DNA of 64,000 nt from Mycobacterium bohemicum DSM 44277 (GTDB lineage Bacteria; Actinomycetota; Actinomycetes; Mycobacteriales; Mycobacteriaceae): NCBI RefSeq assembly GCF_001053185.1, contig NZ_CSTD01000003.1, positions 487,006-551,005 of the forward strand, written 5' to 3'. How positions within the stretch are numbered: the first letter of the stretch is position 1; each line of letters opens with the position of its first letter. A program made the translations under genes and the position numbers. Of the stretch, positions 55,890 to 64,000 are shown one piece after another. The notes under the pieces were generated by a model. That model saw only the letters and a program-made list of their open reading frames with translations, had not been told where the DNA came from and did no database searches.

Positions 55890-58072
55890 CCCAGTGACAG
55901 GCCCCGTTCGAGGGCGTCGATGACGTAGGGCCGCAGCGCCTCGGCGCTGATGATCCGGTCCACCGAGCCCACCGCGAGCGCCCGCTGCACGGTGTGGATC
56001 CGGTCGAACTCTTCGGCGACCTCGCTGAGTTTGGCCGCCCGCACCGCCGCGGTGACCTCGGCGAGCCGGGCGGCCAAACTCAGCGAGGTCGCCGAAGAGT
56101 TCGACCGGATCGCGCACGCGTCGGCCAGCGTGGGCGCCCAGTACTGGCCCTGCCCGTTGGGGCCCATGATCCGGTCGAAGCCGCCGATGCCGAAGTTGTC
56201 CTCGGCCGACACGCCGCCGGAGTAGTCGAGCGCCTGCTTGCCGGTCAGCACCATCGCGCTGGCGGGGGTCATCACGAGGATGCCGCGGGTGTGCATCAGC
56301 ATGGTCGCCTCGGCGTTCCAATACGGCTGGGCGCCCACGTTCACCCCGGTGACGACGATGTTCACCTCGCCGCCGCGCTGGGTGAACTCGATCAGGCGGC
56401 GCAACACCGCGCCGATCCAGTCCATGTTCTCCGTCCCGCTGTCCATCGCGATCTTCGCGCCCGAGGACAGCGTGAACCATTCGACCGGCACCCCCATCCG
56501 CTCGGCCAGGTCCAGCGCCGCGACGATCCGCCGGCACTCCGGCTCGGCGATGTTGCCCAGCCCGCGGGTCGGGTCGCCGAACAGCGCCACCCGGGTCATG
56601 CCCTCGGGCACCTTCTCGGTGTTGTTGCGCAGCAGGCCGAGCACGACGTTGGCGGTGTTGCGGCCATACGGCCGCGACACGGGCGCGAGGTGGCCGTCTT
56701 CGTCGAGGTCGTGCTCGGTGAACTCGCCGGTGGGGAAGCGGGCCACCGCCTCGGGCGGCGGGGTCAGCATCCGCACGATCTCGTACGGGTAGGGCGCACC
56801 GATCCGGTTGGCGCGCAACAACTTCTGCCGGTACGGCGTCAAGGACCGGACGGGTTCTGCGCCGAGCGGGCGTTCCCGCACCGTCACGCCCTCGCCCAGG
56901 CCCTCCACGTCCAGGACGCGTTCGCGGCCGTCGGGGAACCGCACGCGCAGCACGAGCTTCTCCAGCGCCGCGCCGATCGCCAGCGGTGCCGACGACCGGG
57001 CCAGCGCCGTCCAGGCGTCGCGGGGCACGTTCCACGGCGGCCGGACGTAGAGGACGATCCGGTTGGCCGCGGGCCGGTTCCGGGCGTCGAACGTGGCCAG
57101 CGCCTCCCACATCGCCGACAGGGCAAGCGATCCCATCAGTTCCAGCCGCGGATAGCGCAGCGTGCCGTCGGCCGCCGAAACCGGCGTCAGGTCCCGCACC
57201 TCGGCGAGCGCGAACAGCCGGTGGTCCGCGGGATTGTCGCGCGCCACGCCGTGGAACACGTACACGTCCTCCGCCGACCGCAGCCGGCGCAGGGTGAAGT
57301 TCGCCAGCCGCCACAGGTCCAGCCGCTTGGCCAGCATCGGGTGCAGGTTGCGGTAGAGGGGATCCTCGACGAACCGGCCGTCCTGCGGGCGCAACGTGAA
57401 GTGATGGGTGCGGAAACGCTCCGGCGTCGCTCCCTCGACGGTCGTCACCGTCAGGTCAAGCCGGTGCAGCGGACCGCCGAAATCGCAGTCCGCCAAGAGC
57501 TTTTCGGCCTCGACGAGGATGGCTTCCTCGTCCGAGGGGTCGTCTGGGCCCTCGTCCGAGGCCGCGCCGTGGCGCCACAGCGCCAGGTCCACCACCGCGT
57601 CCGGCCCGGCGCCGGCGCCGCCCAGATGGTCGGCGATGGCACCGGACAGGTCCGGCAACTCCTCCAGCGGGGCGTACGCGGTGACGAGGTGGACGGGCCG
57701 GCCCTCGTGGTCGTAGTCGGCGACGCCGAGCATCCAGCGCGGGCTCTCGCCCTGGCGATGCCGGGTGAGCCACCGATAGACGCCGAACAGGATCAGCGCC
57801 GAGCCAAAAAACACCCGTAGCCAGGACGCCCAGGTCGGCGGCGACTTGTGCAGCCCGCCCAGCAGATCCGAGGCCCCGGCGAACAGGCCGGTGAGGGCGG
57901 CCAGGCTGAGCACCCAGCCGCCGAGGAACGCCATCCCGGTCGGCCTCGGACGGGGCGCGTGGAGGACCAGCACCGCCGGGATGACCGTGATCGGTGAGGT
58001 GGCGATCACCAACCCCAGCGCGAAGAGCCGAGCCAGCAGCGTGCCCCAACTTGCGTTCACGGGCAGCATCAT
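55886..58072 (-). CDS. GAP/Sap-type membrane segment fused to acyl-CoA carboxylase carboxyltransferase-like domain
   Basis: The 728-residue protein starts with three membrane helices resembling the GAP/Sap (lipid-addressing) family (LGLVIATSPITVIPAVLVL, GMAFLGGWVLSLAALTGLFA). From about 110 on it matches the central and carboxyltransferase region of large acetyl-CoA carboxylases (VYVFHGVARDNPADHRLFAL, PYRQKLLRANRIGAPYPYE, RNNTEKVPEGMTRVALFGDP, AKIAMDSGTENMDWIGAVLR, GVSAEDNFGIGGFDRIMGPN). The end is abnormal: a perfect inverted repeat makes RSNSSATSLSLAA encoded opposite KLSEVAEEFDRI. No biotin carboxylase or biotin carrier is visible. Its TAG overlaps the TAA of the convergent fusion gene. 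Confidence 0.72.
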   Translation of the reverse strand: MMLPVNASWGTLLARLFALGLVIATSPITVIPAVLVLHAPRPRPTGMAFLGGWVLSLAALTGLFAGASDLLGGLHKSPPTWASWLRVFFGSALILFGVYRWLTRHRQGESPRWMLGVADYDHEGRPVHLVTAYAPLEELPDLSGAIADHLGGAGAGPDAVVDLALWRHGAASDEGPDDPSDEEAILVEAEKLLADCDFGGPLHRLDLTVTTVEGATPERFRTHHFTLRPQDGRFVEDPLYRNLHPMLAKRLDLWRLANFTLRRLRSAEDVYVFHGVARDNPADHRLFALAEVRDLTPVSAADGTLRYPRLELMGSLALSAMWEALATFDARNRPAANRIVLYVRPPWNVPRDAWTALARSSAPLAIGAALEKLVLRVRFPDGRERVLDVEGLGEGVTVRERPLGAEPVRSLTPYRQKLLRANRIGAPYPYEIVRMLTPPPEAVARFPTGEFTEHDLDEDGHLAPVSRPYGRNTANVVLGLLRNNTEKVPEGMTRVALFGDPTRGLGNIAEPECRRIVAALDLAERMGVPVEWFTLSSGAKIAMDSGTENMDWIGAVLRRLIEFTQRGGEVNIVVTGVNVGAQPYWNAEATMLMHTRGILVMTPASAMVLTGKQALDYSGGVSAEDNFGIGGFDRIMGPNGQGQYWAPTLADACAIRSNSSATSLSLAARLAEVTAAVRAAKLSEVAEEFDRIHTVQRALAVGSVDRIISAEALRPYVIDALERGLSLG
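55997..56111. repeat. perfect 45-bp inverted repeat inside coding sequence
   Basis: Arms 55997-56041 and 56067-56111 are exact reverse complements, separated by 25 bp. The left arm begins GATCCGGTCGAACTCTTCGG. It lies in the last part of the carboxyltransferase-like gene and could form a very stable cruciform or RNA hairpin. A fold-back duplication or assembly artefact would both create it. Confidence 0.95.
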
Positions 58073-58084
58073 CGCATTCCCCGG

Positions 58085-58390
58085 CTAATGCTTCCTGCGC
58101 AACGTCCAGGCCGGCACCCAGTGCGTCACGGTCCTGCGCTTGGCGCCGTAGGCGACGGGGTAGGTGACCAACCCCCACCAGTCGCCCTGCTCGCAGATGC
58201 CCCAGCAGCTCAGCCTGCCCTCGACGACCTTGTGCAGCTGCAGCCCGTTGGGCTGGTAGCGCCCCGAACGGTGGGGCTGGCGCGGAAACAGCACGGTCAG
58301 GTCGACCAACACCGTGATCGGCGGGCGCACCACCCGAAACGGGCTGCGGACCGGCTGGCCGTTGTACCCGATCGACGCGAGGTCGCCCAT
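58085..58390 (-). CDS. conserved hypothetical protein
   Basis: A 101-residue basic protein: YNGQPVRSPFRVVRPPITVL, LFPRQPHRSGRYQPNGLQLH and GICEQGDWWGLVTYPVAYG. It looks like a small beta-rich protein with a conserved Trp pair; no family was recognised. It lies 12 bp upstream of the carboxyltransferase-like gene on the same strand and is probably its first operon partner. A 9-bp direct repeat lies immediately upstream of its start. Confidence 0.6.
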   Translation of the reverse strand: MGDLASIGYNGQPVRSPFRVVRPPITVLVDLTVLFPRQPHRSGRYQPNGLQLHKVVEGRLSCWGICEQGDWWGLVTYPVAYGAKRRTVTHWVPAWTLRRKH

Positions 58391-58393
58391 TGG

Positions 58394-58419
58394 TCGATCA
58401 TAGGACGGGTTCGATCATA
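58394..58419. promoter_or_regulatory. 9-bp direct repeats in divergent promoter
   Basis: TCGATCATA occurs at 58394-58402 and again at 58411-58419, 17 bp start to start, in the 52-bp gap between divergent genes. An imperfect palindrome CATACGTTCGAATG overlaps the second copy. This may be a regulator binding site. Confidence 0.3.
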
Positions 58420-58442
58420 CGTTCGAATGGCAGCATGGCGGT

Positions 58443-59966
58443 GTGCTTCGCGGCGGCCTGCGGACGGTGCCAAGACAGGCGCTGGACCCGCTGATCGTCG
58501 GGGTGCTGGCCGCCGCGGTCAGCCTGGTCGGCGCCGGTCGCCCCTCCTTCTGGTACGACGAGGCCGCGACGATCTCGGCGTCCTACAGCCGATCGCTCGG
58601 CCAGTTGTGGCAGATGCTGGGCAACGTCGACGCCGTCCACGGCCTGTACTACCTGCTGATGCACGGCTGGTTTCAGATCTTCCCCCCCACCGAGTTCTTC
58701 TCGCGGCTGCCCAGCGGCCTTGCCGTCGGCGGCGCGGCGGCCGGCGTGGTGGTGCTGGCCAGGCAGTTCTCGACGCGCACCGCCGCGCTGTGCTCAGGCG
58801 CCGTGTGCGCGATCCTGCCGCGCACCACCTGGGCCGGCATCGAAGCGCGCCCGTACGCCCTGTCGATGCTTGCCGCGGTGTGGCTCACAGTGCTGCTGGT
58901 GCGCGCCGCCCGCCGCGACACCGCGGGGTCGTGGTTCGGCTACGGGGTGGCCGCCGTCGCCTCGATCCTGGTCGACGCCTACCTGGTGCTGATGCCCGCC
59001 GCGTACCTGGTCTTCCTGTGCGCCCACCTGCGCATCCGGCGGGTCCTGGTGCGCTTCGCCGCCGCGTCGGCGCTGGCGGTGGCCGCGCTGACGCCGTTCT
59101 TGGTCACAGCCGCCGGCCAGGCGCACCAGATCAAATGGGTTCCGCCGATCGGCGGCCGCACACCCGAGGACGTGGCGGTCCAGCAGTATTTCGAACGATG
59201 CCCGCCGTTCGCCGTCCTGTCGGCCGTGGTGATCGCCGGCGCGATCGCGGTGTGGCTGAAGCGATGGGGACACCCGGGCGGGGGCGATCGGCAGTTGCTG
59301 ACCATCGCGGTGGCGTGGATGGCGATCCCGACCGCCGTCATCGTCGGCTGGTCGGCGCTGCTGCACCCGATCTACACGCCGCGCTACCTGTCCTTCACGG
59401 CTCCGGCGATGGCGCTCGTCCTGGGCGTCGCCACCGCCACGGTGGCCGTCAGGCCGTGGGTGGCCGCCGGGCTGGTCGGCGTGTTCGCCATTGCGGCGAT
59501 CCCCAACTACATTGCGGTGCAACGCAATCCGTACGCCAAGTACGGCATGGACTACAGCCAGGTGGCCGATCTGATCGCCGCGGAGGCGGCGCCCGGCGAC
59601 TGCCTGCTGGTGAACGACACGGTGACCTTCATGCCCGCACCCATGCGCCCGTTGCTCGCGGCGCGCCCCGACGCGTACCGCAAACTGGTCGACCTCACCC
59701 TGTGGCAGCGCGCCACCGACCGCCGCGACGTCTTCGACACCAACCTCATCCCCGAGGTCGTCGCAGCGCCGCTGAGCCACTGCCGGGTGGTCTGGATCAT
59801 CACCCAGGCCGACAGCTCGGTGCCCGCCCACGAGCAGGGCGTGGCGCTCCCGCCCGGCCCCGCCTACGGGGCGACCCCCGCCTTCGCCGTTCCCCATGAC
59901 CTCGGCTTCCGCCTGGTCGAGCGCTGGCAGTTCAGCCTGGTTCAGGTCATCAAAGCGGTGCGATAG
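58443..59966 (+). CDS. GT-C type membrane glycosyltransferase
   Basis: The 507-residue protein starts at GTG 58443 and has about ten membrane helices. The first extracytoplasmic loop contains SFWYDEAATISA, the Asp-Glu pattern of GT39/GT83-like enzymes that use polyprenyl-phosphate sugars. LLVRAARRDTAGSWFGYGVA and later helices follow, and the C-terminal segment is soluble (DCLLVNDTVTFMPAPMRPLL). It probably transfers mannose or arabinose to a lipid, glycan or protein outside the membrane. The acceptor is unknown. Confidence 0.82.
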   Translation: MLRGGLRTVPRQALDPLIVGVLAAAVSLVGAGRPSFWYDEAATISASYSRSLGQLWQMLGNVDAVHGLYYLLMHGWFQIFPPTEFFSRLPSGLAVGGAAAGVVVLARQFSTRTAALCSGAVCAILPRTTWAGIEARPYALSMLAAVWLTVLLVRAARRDTAGSWFGYGVAAVASILVDAYLVLMPAAYLVFLCAHLRIRRVLVRFAAASALAVAALTPFLVTAAGQAHQIKWVPPIGGRTPEDVAVQQYFERCPPFAVLSAVVIAGAIAVWLKRWGHPGGGDRQLLTIAVAWMAIPTAVIVGWSALLHPIYTPRYLSFTAPAMALVLGVATATVAVRPWVAAGLVGVFAIAAIPNYIAVQRNPYAKYGMDYSQVADLIAAEAAPGDCLLVNDTVTFMPAPMRPLLAARPDAYRKLVDLTLWQRATDRRDVFDTNLIPEVVAAPLSHCRVVWIITQADSSVPAHEQGVALPPGPAYGATPAFAVPHDLGFRLVERWQFSLVQVIKAVR

Positions 59967-59969
59967 CGC

Positions 59970-60794
59970 TCACCAGATGCGCAGGTAGTCCACCAGCATG
60001 TCCGCCGGGTAGGTGGCCCCGGCGGGATCGCCGGCGCCCACGCCACCGACCGCGAGCGTGAACATCGGGGTCATCCAATAGCCCGGGGCGTTGAACGGCC
60101 ACCGGAAGTCGTCGGGAGCGCCGCCATGGACGTGGATCGGCTTGTTGGGAACGGTGAAGTACGTTGCGCCGTCGCGCGCAAACTCGAAGCCCTCTTCACC
60201 CCAATGCATCCGCCACGTGTGCCAGTCGCCGTCCACCATCCCGGGAATCGACTTGCCCTCCCAGGTCTTCCCGTTGGACGCCGCGTGCACCGTCGTACCC
60301 GGGGGCCACGAGCCGTTGCCGTACCACTCGAAGAGGTCGACCTCGCCGTCGGGCAGCGGGTCCTCGTTGACACCCCAGAACGCCGACCAAAGGCCCGGCT
60401 CCAGACAGTTCAGCTTGATCCGCGCTTCCCAGGTCTGGTTGATCATGCTGCGGAAATTGCCCCGCACTTTGGCGCCGTAGTAGGTGTCCCCCTCCTGAGT
60501 GGCGCGCAACACCAGGTTGGAATTGCCATCCTGGAACACGTTCCGGCGGTCGTCGCGATAGATCCCCGCGACCGGCGGGAAGACGTCGTCCTGCCAGGTC
60601 TGCACCGTCCACTTGCCCGGGTCCGGAGCCGAGCCCGCCGGGCCGTCGAACTCGTCGTCGAAGATGTAGGGCCCGCCCGGCCCGGCCGACGGCGGTGCCT
60701 GCGGCGCCGACGGGGCCGCCCAGGCCCCCGGCAGACGCATCGCGGCCCCCAGCATGCCGACCCCCGTCATCAACAACATGCTGCGACGATCCAT
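59970..60794 (-). CDS. secreted GH16 beta-glucanase (Rv0315-like)
   Basis: A 274-residue glycoside hydrolase family 16 protein. ATG 60794 is chosen because it begins a signal sequence with twin arginines (MDRRSMLLMTGVGMLGAAM) ending near AWAAPS. The catalytic motif is DGEVDLFEWYG (ExDxxE); GKWTVQTWQDD and ARIKLNCLEPGLWSAFWG line the cleft. Related mycobacterial Rv0315 is an exported laminarinase-like antigen. It would cleave beta-1,3-glucan. It converges on the glycosyltransferase with 3 bp between. Confidence 0.9.
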   Translation of the reverse strand: MDRRSMLLMTGVGMLGAAMRLPGAWAAPSAPQAPPSAGPGGPYIFDDEFDGPAGSAPDPGKWTVQTWQDDVFPPVAGIYRDDRRNVFQDGNSNLVLRATQEGDTYYGAKVRGNFRSMINQTWEARIKLNCLEPGLWSAFWGVNEDPLPDGEVDLFEWYGNGSWPPGTTVHAASNGKTWEGKSIPGMVDGDWHTWRMHWGEEGFEFARDGATYFTVPNKPIHVHGGAPDDFRWPFNAPGYWMTPMFTLAVGGVGAGDPAGATYPADMLVDYLRIW

Positions 60795-60972
60795 TACAAC
60801 CACCAATCCATTAACCAAGTTCTGACGACCTGGCCAAATACCCCTCGACGACTATCGCAAACGGTTTTATGAAACCACGGGCCCGGGGTCGGCCGCATTC
60901 CGACACTCGGTGGCGGGGTCGACGGCCATCCGGCGGCCACTATCAATTTGGTTGACATCTCGGCGCCCAGTG

Positions 60973-60991
60973 GTATCAAGGAAATTGATAC
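60973..60991. promoter_or_regulatory. palindrome before PadR-like gene, probable operator
   Basis: GTATCAA and TTGATAC flank GGAAA, a perfect 7-bp inverted repeat 22 bp before the start codon and overlapping the expected promoter. Autoregulation by the downstream PadR-like protein would fit. Confidence 0.6.
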
Positions 60992-61013
60992 TTTGAGGAA
61001 AGGAACGGCGACG

Positions 61014-61628
61014 ATGCACGGTGGATTTTTCGGAGGCCCCGGCGGCCCCGGTTTCGGCGGTCCGGGATTCGGCGGACCGGGCTTCGGTGGCGGCTGGGCT
61101 GACCGGGGTCAAAGAGGTTGGGGCCAAGGTGGTTTCGGCGGCCCCGGCAAGGGTGGGTTCGGCCCGGGTGGTCGCCACGGCATGAAGCGGGCGGCGTTCA
61201 TGACCGCGGCCCTGTTGCTCGACGGGCCGGCCGACGCCGGCCAGGTGGTTCAGCGGGTGTCCGACGCCACCGAGGGTGCGTTCACACCTCCGCAGGACAT
61301 GGCCGAGCTTGCGATCGGACTGCTCGCCGGCCGGGGCATGGTCACGGTCGACAACGGCGTGGTGACACTGACCGAACTCGGCCGCAACCTGCTGGCCTGG
61401 CGCGGCGTCAGCAGCGAGACCGCGCACGCCTTCCTGGGGCGGGCGGCCAAGTGGGGCGACGCCTTGAAGATCCGCAGGGAACTCTTCGAGATGGCCCGGC
61501 TGGCCCGCACCATCACCTGGACCGGCACTGACGAGCAGAAACAGCAGCTCGCCGAGGCGCAGACCAAGGTCCTCGAGGCCGTGACGGAGGCGAAGAAGGC
61601 GCTCTACCGGGTGCTGGGAGAGGGCTAG
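61014..61628 (+). CDS. PadR-like regulator with glycine-rich N-terminus
   Basis: A 204-residue protein from ATG 61014 (GAGGAAAGGA upstream). Residues 3-60 are Gly/Phe/Pro repeats (GGPGFGGPGFGGPGFGGGW). Residues about 63-200 look like a winged-helix PadR protein: MKRAAFMTAALLLDGPADAG, DMAELAIGLLAGRGMVTVDN, GVVTLTELGRNLLAW, and a C-terminal coiled coil (EAQTKVLEAVTEAKKALYRV). PadR proteins repress stress or detoxification genes. The perfect palindrome before the gene is a likely binding site. Confidence 0.75.
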   Translation: MHGGFFGGPGGPGFGGPGFGGPGFGGGWADRGQRGWGQGGFGGPGKGGFGPGGRHGMKRAAFMTAALLLDGPADAGQVVQRVSDATEGAFTPPQDMAELAIGLLAGRGMVTVDNGVVTLTELGRNLLAWRGVSSETAHAFLGRAAKWGDALKIRRELFEMARLARTITWTGTDEQKQQLAEAQTKVLEAVTEAKKALYRVLGEG

Positions 61629-61652
61629 GCGCTGCGGGTCGCCACCATCGGG

Positions 61653-62678
61653 TTAACCGCAGGCCGGTTCGCTGAGCTTGACCAGCATCTTGCCGATATT
61701 GGCCCCGGTGAACAGCCCGTTGAGGGCGTCGACGCACGATTCGATGCCCTCGAAGACAGTTTCGCGGTGCCTGATCTTGCCCTCGCTCTCCCACTGGCGC
61801 AGCGCGGCGAACGCCTCGTCGAAACGGCCCCAGTCGTCGAGGGCGTTGAAGCCCTGCATCAGCGCGGTCTTGGACAGCAGGTTCACGTAGTTGGCCGGTC
61901 CGGGGTGCTCTCCGCTGAGGTAGCTGGAGATGACACCGCAGAGCACCACCCGGGCTTTGCTGGCCAGGCGGCCCAGCACGGCGTCGAGGATGGGGCCGCC
62001 GACGTTGTCGAAGTAGACGTCGACGCGGCGCGGGCAGTGCTCCTTGAGCGCGGCGTTCAGGTCGTCGGTCTTGTAGTCGATGCACGCGTCGAACCCGAAG
62101 TCCTCGACCACCGCCCGGCACTTCTCGGGCCCGCCCGCGATGCCCACCACCCGCGCGCCGAAGATCTTGGCGATCTGGCCGGCCACCGACCCGGTCGCGC
62201 CCGCGGCGGCCGACACCACCACGGTCTCCCCCGGCTGCGGCCGCCCGATGTCCATCATGCCGATGTAGGCGGTGGCGCCGGTCGGGCCGTACACCGACAT
62301 CACGGCGCGCTGATCGACCTTCTCGCTGCGCGGATACGGGGTGCAGAACACGTCGTCGCGCACCAGCACGTACTCCTGGAAGCCGCTGAGCGTGGTGACC
62401 ACGTCGCCGACCTCGTAGGCCGGGCAGCGGGACGCCACCACCTCGCCGATCCCGGCCGCCCGGATCACCTCGCCGAGCTGCACCGGCGGCAGGTAGCCCT
62501 GCTGGTCGTTCAGCCAGGTGCGGACGGCGGCGTCGAGCCCCACATAGGTGGTGCGGACCAGCGCCTCGCCCTCGGCCGGTTCCGGCGCCGGCTCGGTGAT
62601 CAGCTCCGTATCCCCGGGCTGGACGAGGCCCGTCGGGCGGCGACGGAGCACGATCTGGCGGTTCGGCAAGTCGGACAC
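61653..62678 (-). CDS. NADP-dependent zinc-free oxidoreductase (MDR, prostaglandin/curcumin reductase-like)
   Basis: A 341-residue medium-chain reductase. Start GTG 62678 (SDLPNRQIVLRRRPTGLV) is the usual family start; ATG 62696 is possible. YGPTGATAYIGMMDIGRPQP and VVVSAAAGATGSVAGQIAKI form the cofactor site; RVDVYFDNVGGPILDAVLGR and GFNALDDWGRFDEAFAALRQ complete the pattern. No zinc ligands are present. Such enzymes reduce alpha,beta-unsaturated ketones. It is divergent from the DUF3060 gene. Confidence 0.88.
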   Translation of the reverse strand: MSDLPNRQIVLRRRPTGLVQPGDTELITEPAPEPAEGEALVRTTYVGLDAAVRTWLNDQQGYLPPVQLGEVIRAAGIGEVVASRCPAYEVGDVVTTLSGFQEYVLVRDDVFCTPYPRSEKVDQRAVMSVYGPTGATAYIGMMDIGRPQPGETVVVSAAAGATGSVAGQIAKIFGARVVGIAGGPEKCRAVVEDFGFDACIDYKTDDLNAALKEHCPRRVDVYFDNVGGPILDAVLGRLASKARVVLCGVISSYLSGEHPGPANYVNLLSKTALMQGFNALDDWGRFDEAFAALRQWESEGKIRHRETVFEGIESCVDALNGLFTGANIGKMLVKLSEPACG

Positions 62679-62724
62679 GATGCAGAACCTACCCATTCCC
62701 ACGGTCCGGTGGGAGCATCTCTGC

Positions 62725-63414
62725 ATGCAATCGCAGGACGACCCCGAGGAGCGCATCCGGGAACTCGAGCGACCCCTGGCCGACACGGCGCGGGCCTCCG
62801 AACTGGGCGGCCCGCTGCCGCCCGCGGCGCCGTATCCTCCCCCGCCGACCCCGCCCCCGGGCTCTCCCCCGCCCACGTCGCCGGGGGCCTCGTGGACCTA
62901 TGGCGGCGGCCCCTTCATGGGCCCGCCGCCGCGAACGTCGGGCAACCGCACGTGGTGGATCCTGGGCACGGTCATCGTCGTCGGCATGCTCGCGCTGGCC
63001 GGCGGCATCGCCGCCTTCGCCGCCCACCAGTTCTCGGGCGTGCGATCGATCATCGAGTCACCGCCGACCGGGGGCGTCAGCGCGCCGCCGAGCTCCCCGA
63101 GCAGGACCAAGACCACCAGTCCATCGGGGTCGCAGACGTCGCCGACGCCGGGCGCCAGGATCAGCGTCTCGGGCATCAACGAGAACCGCACGATCGCCTG
63201 CAACGACAACGTCGTCAGCGTCAGCGGCGTCTCCAACACGGTGGAGATCACCGGTCACTGCGTGCGGATCAGCGTGTCCGGCGTGCAGAACGCCATCACC
63301 GTCGATTCCGTCGACACCGTCGAGGCCTCCGGCTTCAACAACAAGGTCACCTACCATTCGGGCGCGCCGAAGGTCAGCAACTCCGGCGGCTCGAACGTGG
63401 TGCAGCAGGGCTAG
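62725..63414 (+). CDS. DUF3060 membrane-anchored protein
   Basis: A 229-residue protein behind GGGAGC. A charged N-terminal helix and Pro-rich linker (about 1-75) precede one membrane helix (about 77-100, WWILGTVIVVGMLALAGGIA), a Ser/Pro/Thr-rich stretch, and a C-terminal DUF3060 beta-helix-like domain (ISVSGINENRTIACNDNVVS, VSGVSNTVEITGHC, VSGVQNAITVDSVDTV). The domain probably lies outside the membrane. The function is unknown. Confidence 0.85.
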   Translation: MQSQDDPEERIRELERPLADTARASELGGPLPPAAPYPPPPTPPPGSPPPTSPGASWTYGGGPFMGPPPRTSGNRTWWILGTVIVVGMLALAGGIAAFAAHQFSGVRSIIESPPTGGVSAPPSSPSRTKTTSPSGSQTSPTPGARISVSGINENRTIACNDNVVSVSGVSNTVEITGHCVRISVSGVQNAITVDSVDTVEASGFNNKVTYHSGAPKVSNSGGSNVVQQG

Positions 63415-63804
63415 TTACGACGGCTGCTCGGGCGACTCGTCCGAATCGTCGTCGAGGACGCTGACCGCGATCCCGTACGGCAAGAACCGCACCTTGCGCT
63501 TGGGGTCGACGTTGTTCTTGTTCGCCCGCAGCGCATCCAGCTCGGTCGCGTACACCTGCTCGACCCGGGCGCCGCCGTCGGAGTCCACCGTGTAGATCGC
63601 CCACACGCCGTCGCCGGCCTCGCCGGTCGTCTCCGGCGCCGGGCGGGGCCGGTCCTCGAAGATCGACGACCACCCCGATCGGGCGCCGGGCGTGGCGACG
63701 AACCTGCCGATCCGCTCGAACACGTCGCGCAGCCCCTCGCTGCCTTCCCTGATCACGCGATCGAATTCGTCGGGATCGAATCCGAAAGCACCGTATTCGC
63801 CCAC
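63415..63804 (-). CDS. conserved hypothetical protein
   Basis: A 129-residue acidic protein: YGAFGFDPDEFDRVIREGSE, WSSIFEDRPRPA, GVWAIYTVDSDGGARVEQVY, LRANKNNVDPKRKVRFLPYG. The middle (DGVWAIYTVDSDGGARVEQVYATELDALRAN, read with breaks) resembles conserved mycobacterial proteins of unknown function. Its TAA directly abuts the TAG of the convergent DUF3060 gene. Confidence 0.7.
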   Translation of the reverse strand: MGEYGAFGFDPDEFDRVIREGSEGLRDVFERIGRFVATPGARSGWSSIFEDRPRPAPETTGEAGDGVWAIYTVDSDGGARVEQVYATELDALRANKNNVDPKRKVRFLPYGIAVSVLDDDSDESPEQPS

Positions 63805-63868
63805 GCGACCTCCTTGCCCTCAGCAGTCTTTTCCAGTGTGCGCCCGGCCCGGCCCGTGTGCCACGGCC

Positions 63869-64000
63869 TCAGGGCGCCGGTGCCGGCGGTGGGGGCGCCG
63901 GCGGGGTGATCGGGATCGGCACGGTGACGAACGGGAAGTGCAGGTACATCGTCATCGGCGGCTGGCGGGGCACAGCCGGCGCCGCGGGGGGGGGCGCGGG
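63869..64000 (-). CDS. proline-rich protein, C-terminal end (partial)
   Basis: A minus-strand frame enters from the right edge and stops with TGA at 63869-63871. The visible 43 residues are Pro/Ala-rich with a hydrophobic core (MTMYLHFPFVTVPIPITPPA). It is probably the tail of an exported or surface protein; the main part is outside the window. Confidence 0.5.
   Translation of the reverse strand, partial: PAPPPAAPAVPRQPPMTMYLHFPFVTVPIPITPPAPPPPAPAP

Overview
The window is high-GC DNA with mycobacterial hallmarks: a complete DevR/DevS (DosR/DosS) two-component system, five universal stress proteins, Acg-type nitroreductases, F420-type and mycofactocin-type oxidoreductases, and relatives of the M. 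tuberculosis Rv2004c-Rv2006, Rv2028c-Rv2030c and Rv3129-Rv3134c loci. The combination with a group-3b [NiFe] hydrogenase suggests a non-tuberculous Mycobacterium; the species cannot be fixed from the sequence alone.

Region 1 (1-6740) is an accessory insertion area. It holds a decayed LuxR-type regulator, an initiator tRNA-Met gene whose 3' end abuts an IS481-type element and is repeated as an exact 14-bp copy on the far side, an unusual DUF4236-membrane-DEDDh exonuclease-BRCT-like protein, a convergent PD-(D/E)XK nuclease with CxxC pairs, and a degraded tyrosine integrase.

Region 2 (6745-18057) looks like a catabolic cluster around a TetR regulator: F420-type reductase, SnoaL-like protein, NDMA-type alcohol dehydrogenase, ferredoxin and a double CoA-transferase on the minus strand; P450, amidohydrolase, aldehyde dehydrogenase and a second CoA-transferase on the plus strand. 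Three near-identical palindromes (about 11.5, 12.4 and 13.9 kb) are probable TetR operators that define the regulon. The substrate is not evident.

Region 3 (18.2-55.9 kb) is a dormancy (DosR) island. Ten promoters carry paired DosR-like boxes whose starts lie 21-23 bp apart. They appear to drive the hydrogenase operon (hyhB-G-S-L, protease, DUF2156 protein), nitroreductases, an FMN-binding protein, an operon for acyl-CoA synthetase, E1 alpha, E1 beta, E2 and acyl carrier protein, a phosphoribosyltransferase-esterase, PfkB, universal stress proteins, devR, a trehalose phosphatase/GH65 protein, and a nitroreductase remnant followed by two ketosynthase-type genes, the second fused to a phosphopantetheinyl transferase. 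A carboxyltransferase-like gene ends against the latter. Together the acyl-activation, ACP, ketosynthase, PPTase and carboxyltransferase parts suggest an undescribed hypoxia-induced acyl-condensing system.

Region 4 (58-64 kb) is ordinary chromosome: a GT-C glycosyltransferase, secreted GH16 glucanase, PadR-like glycine-rich regulator with an upstream palindrome, zinc-free quinone-oxidoreductase-type enzyme, a DUF3060 protein and small conserved proteins.
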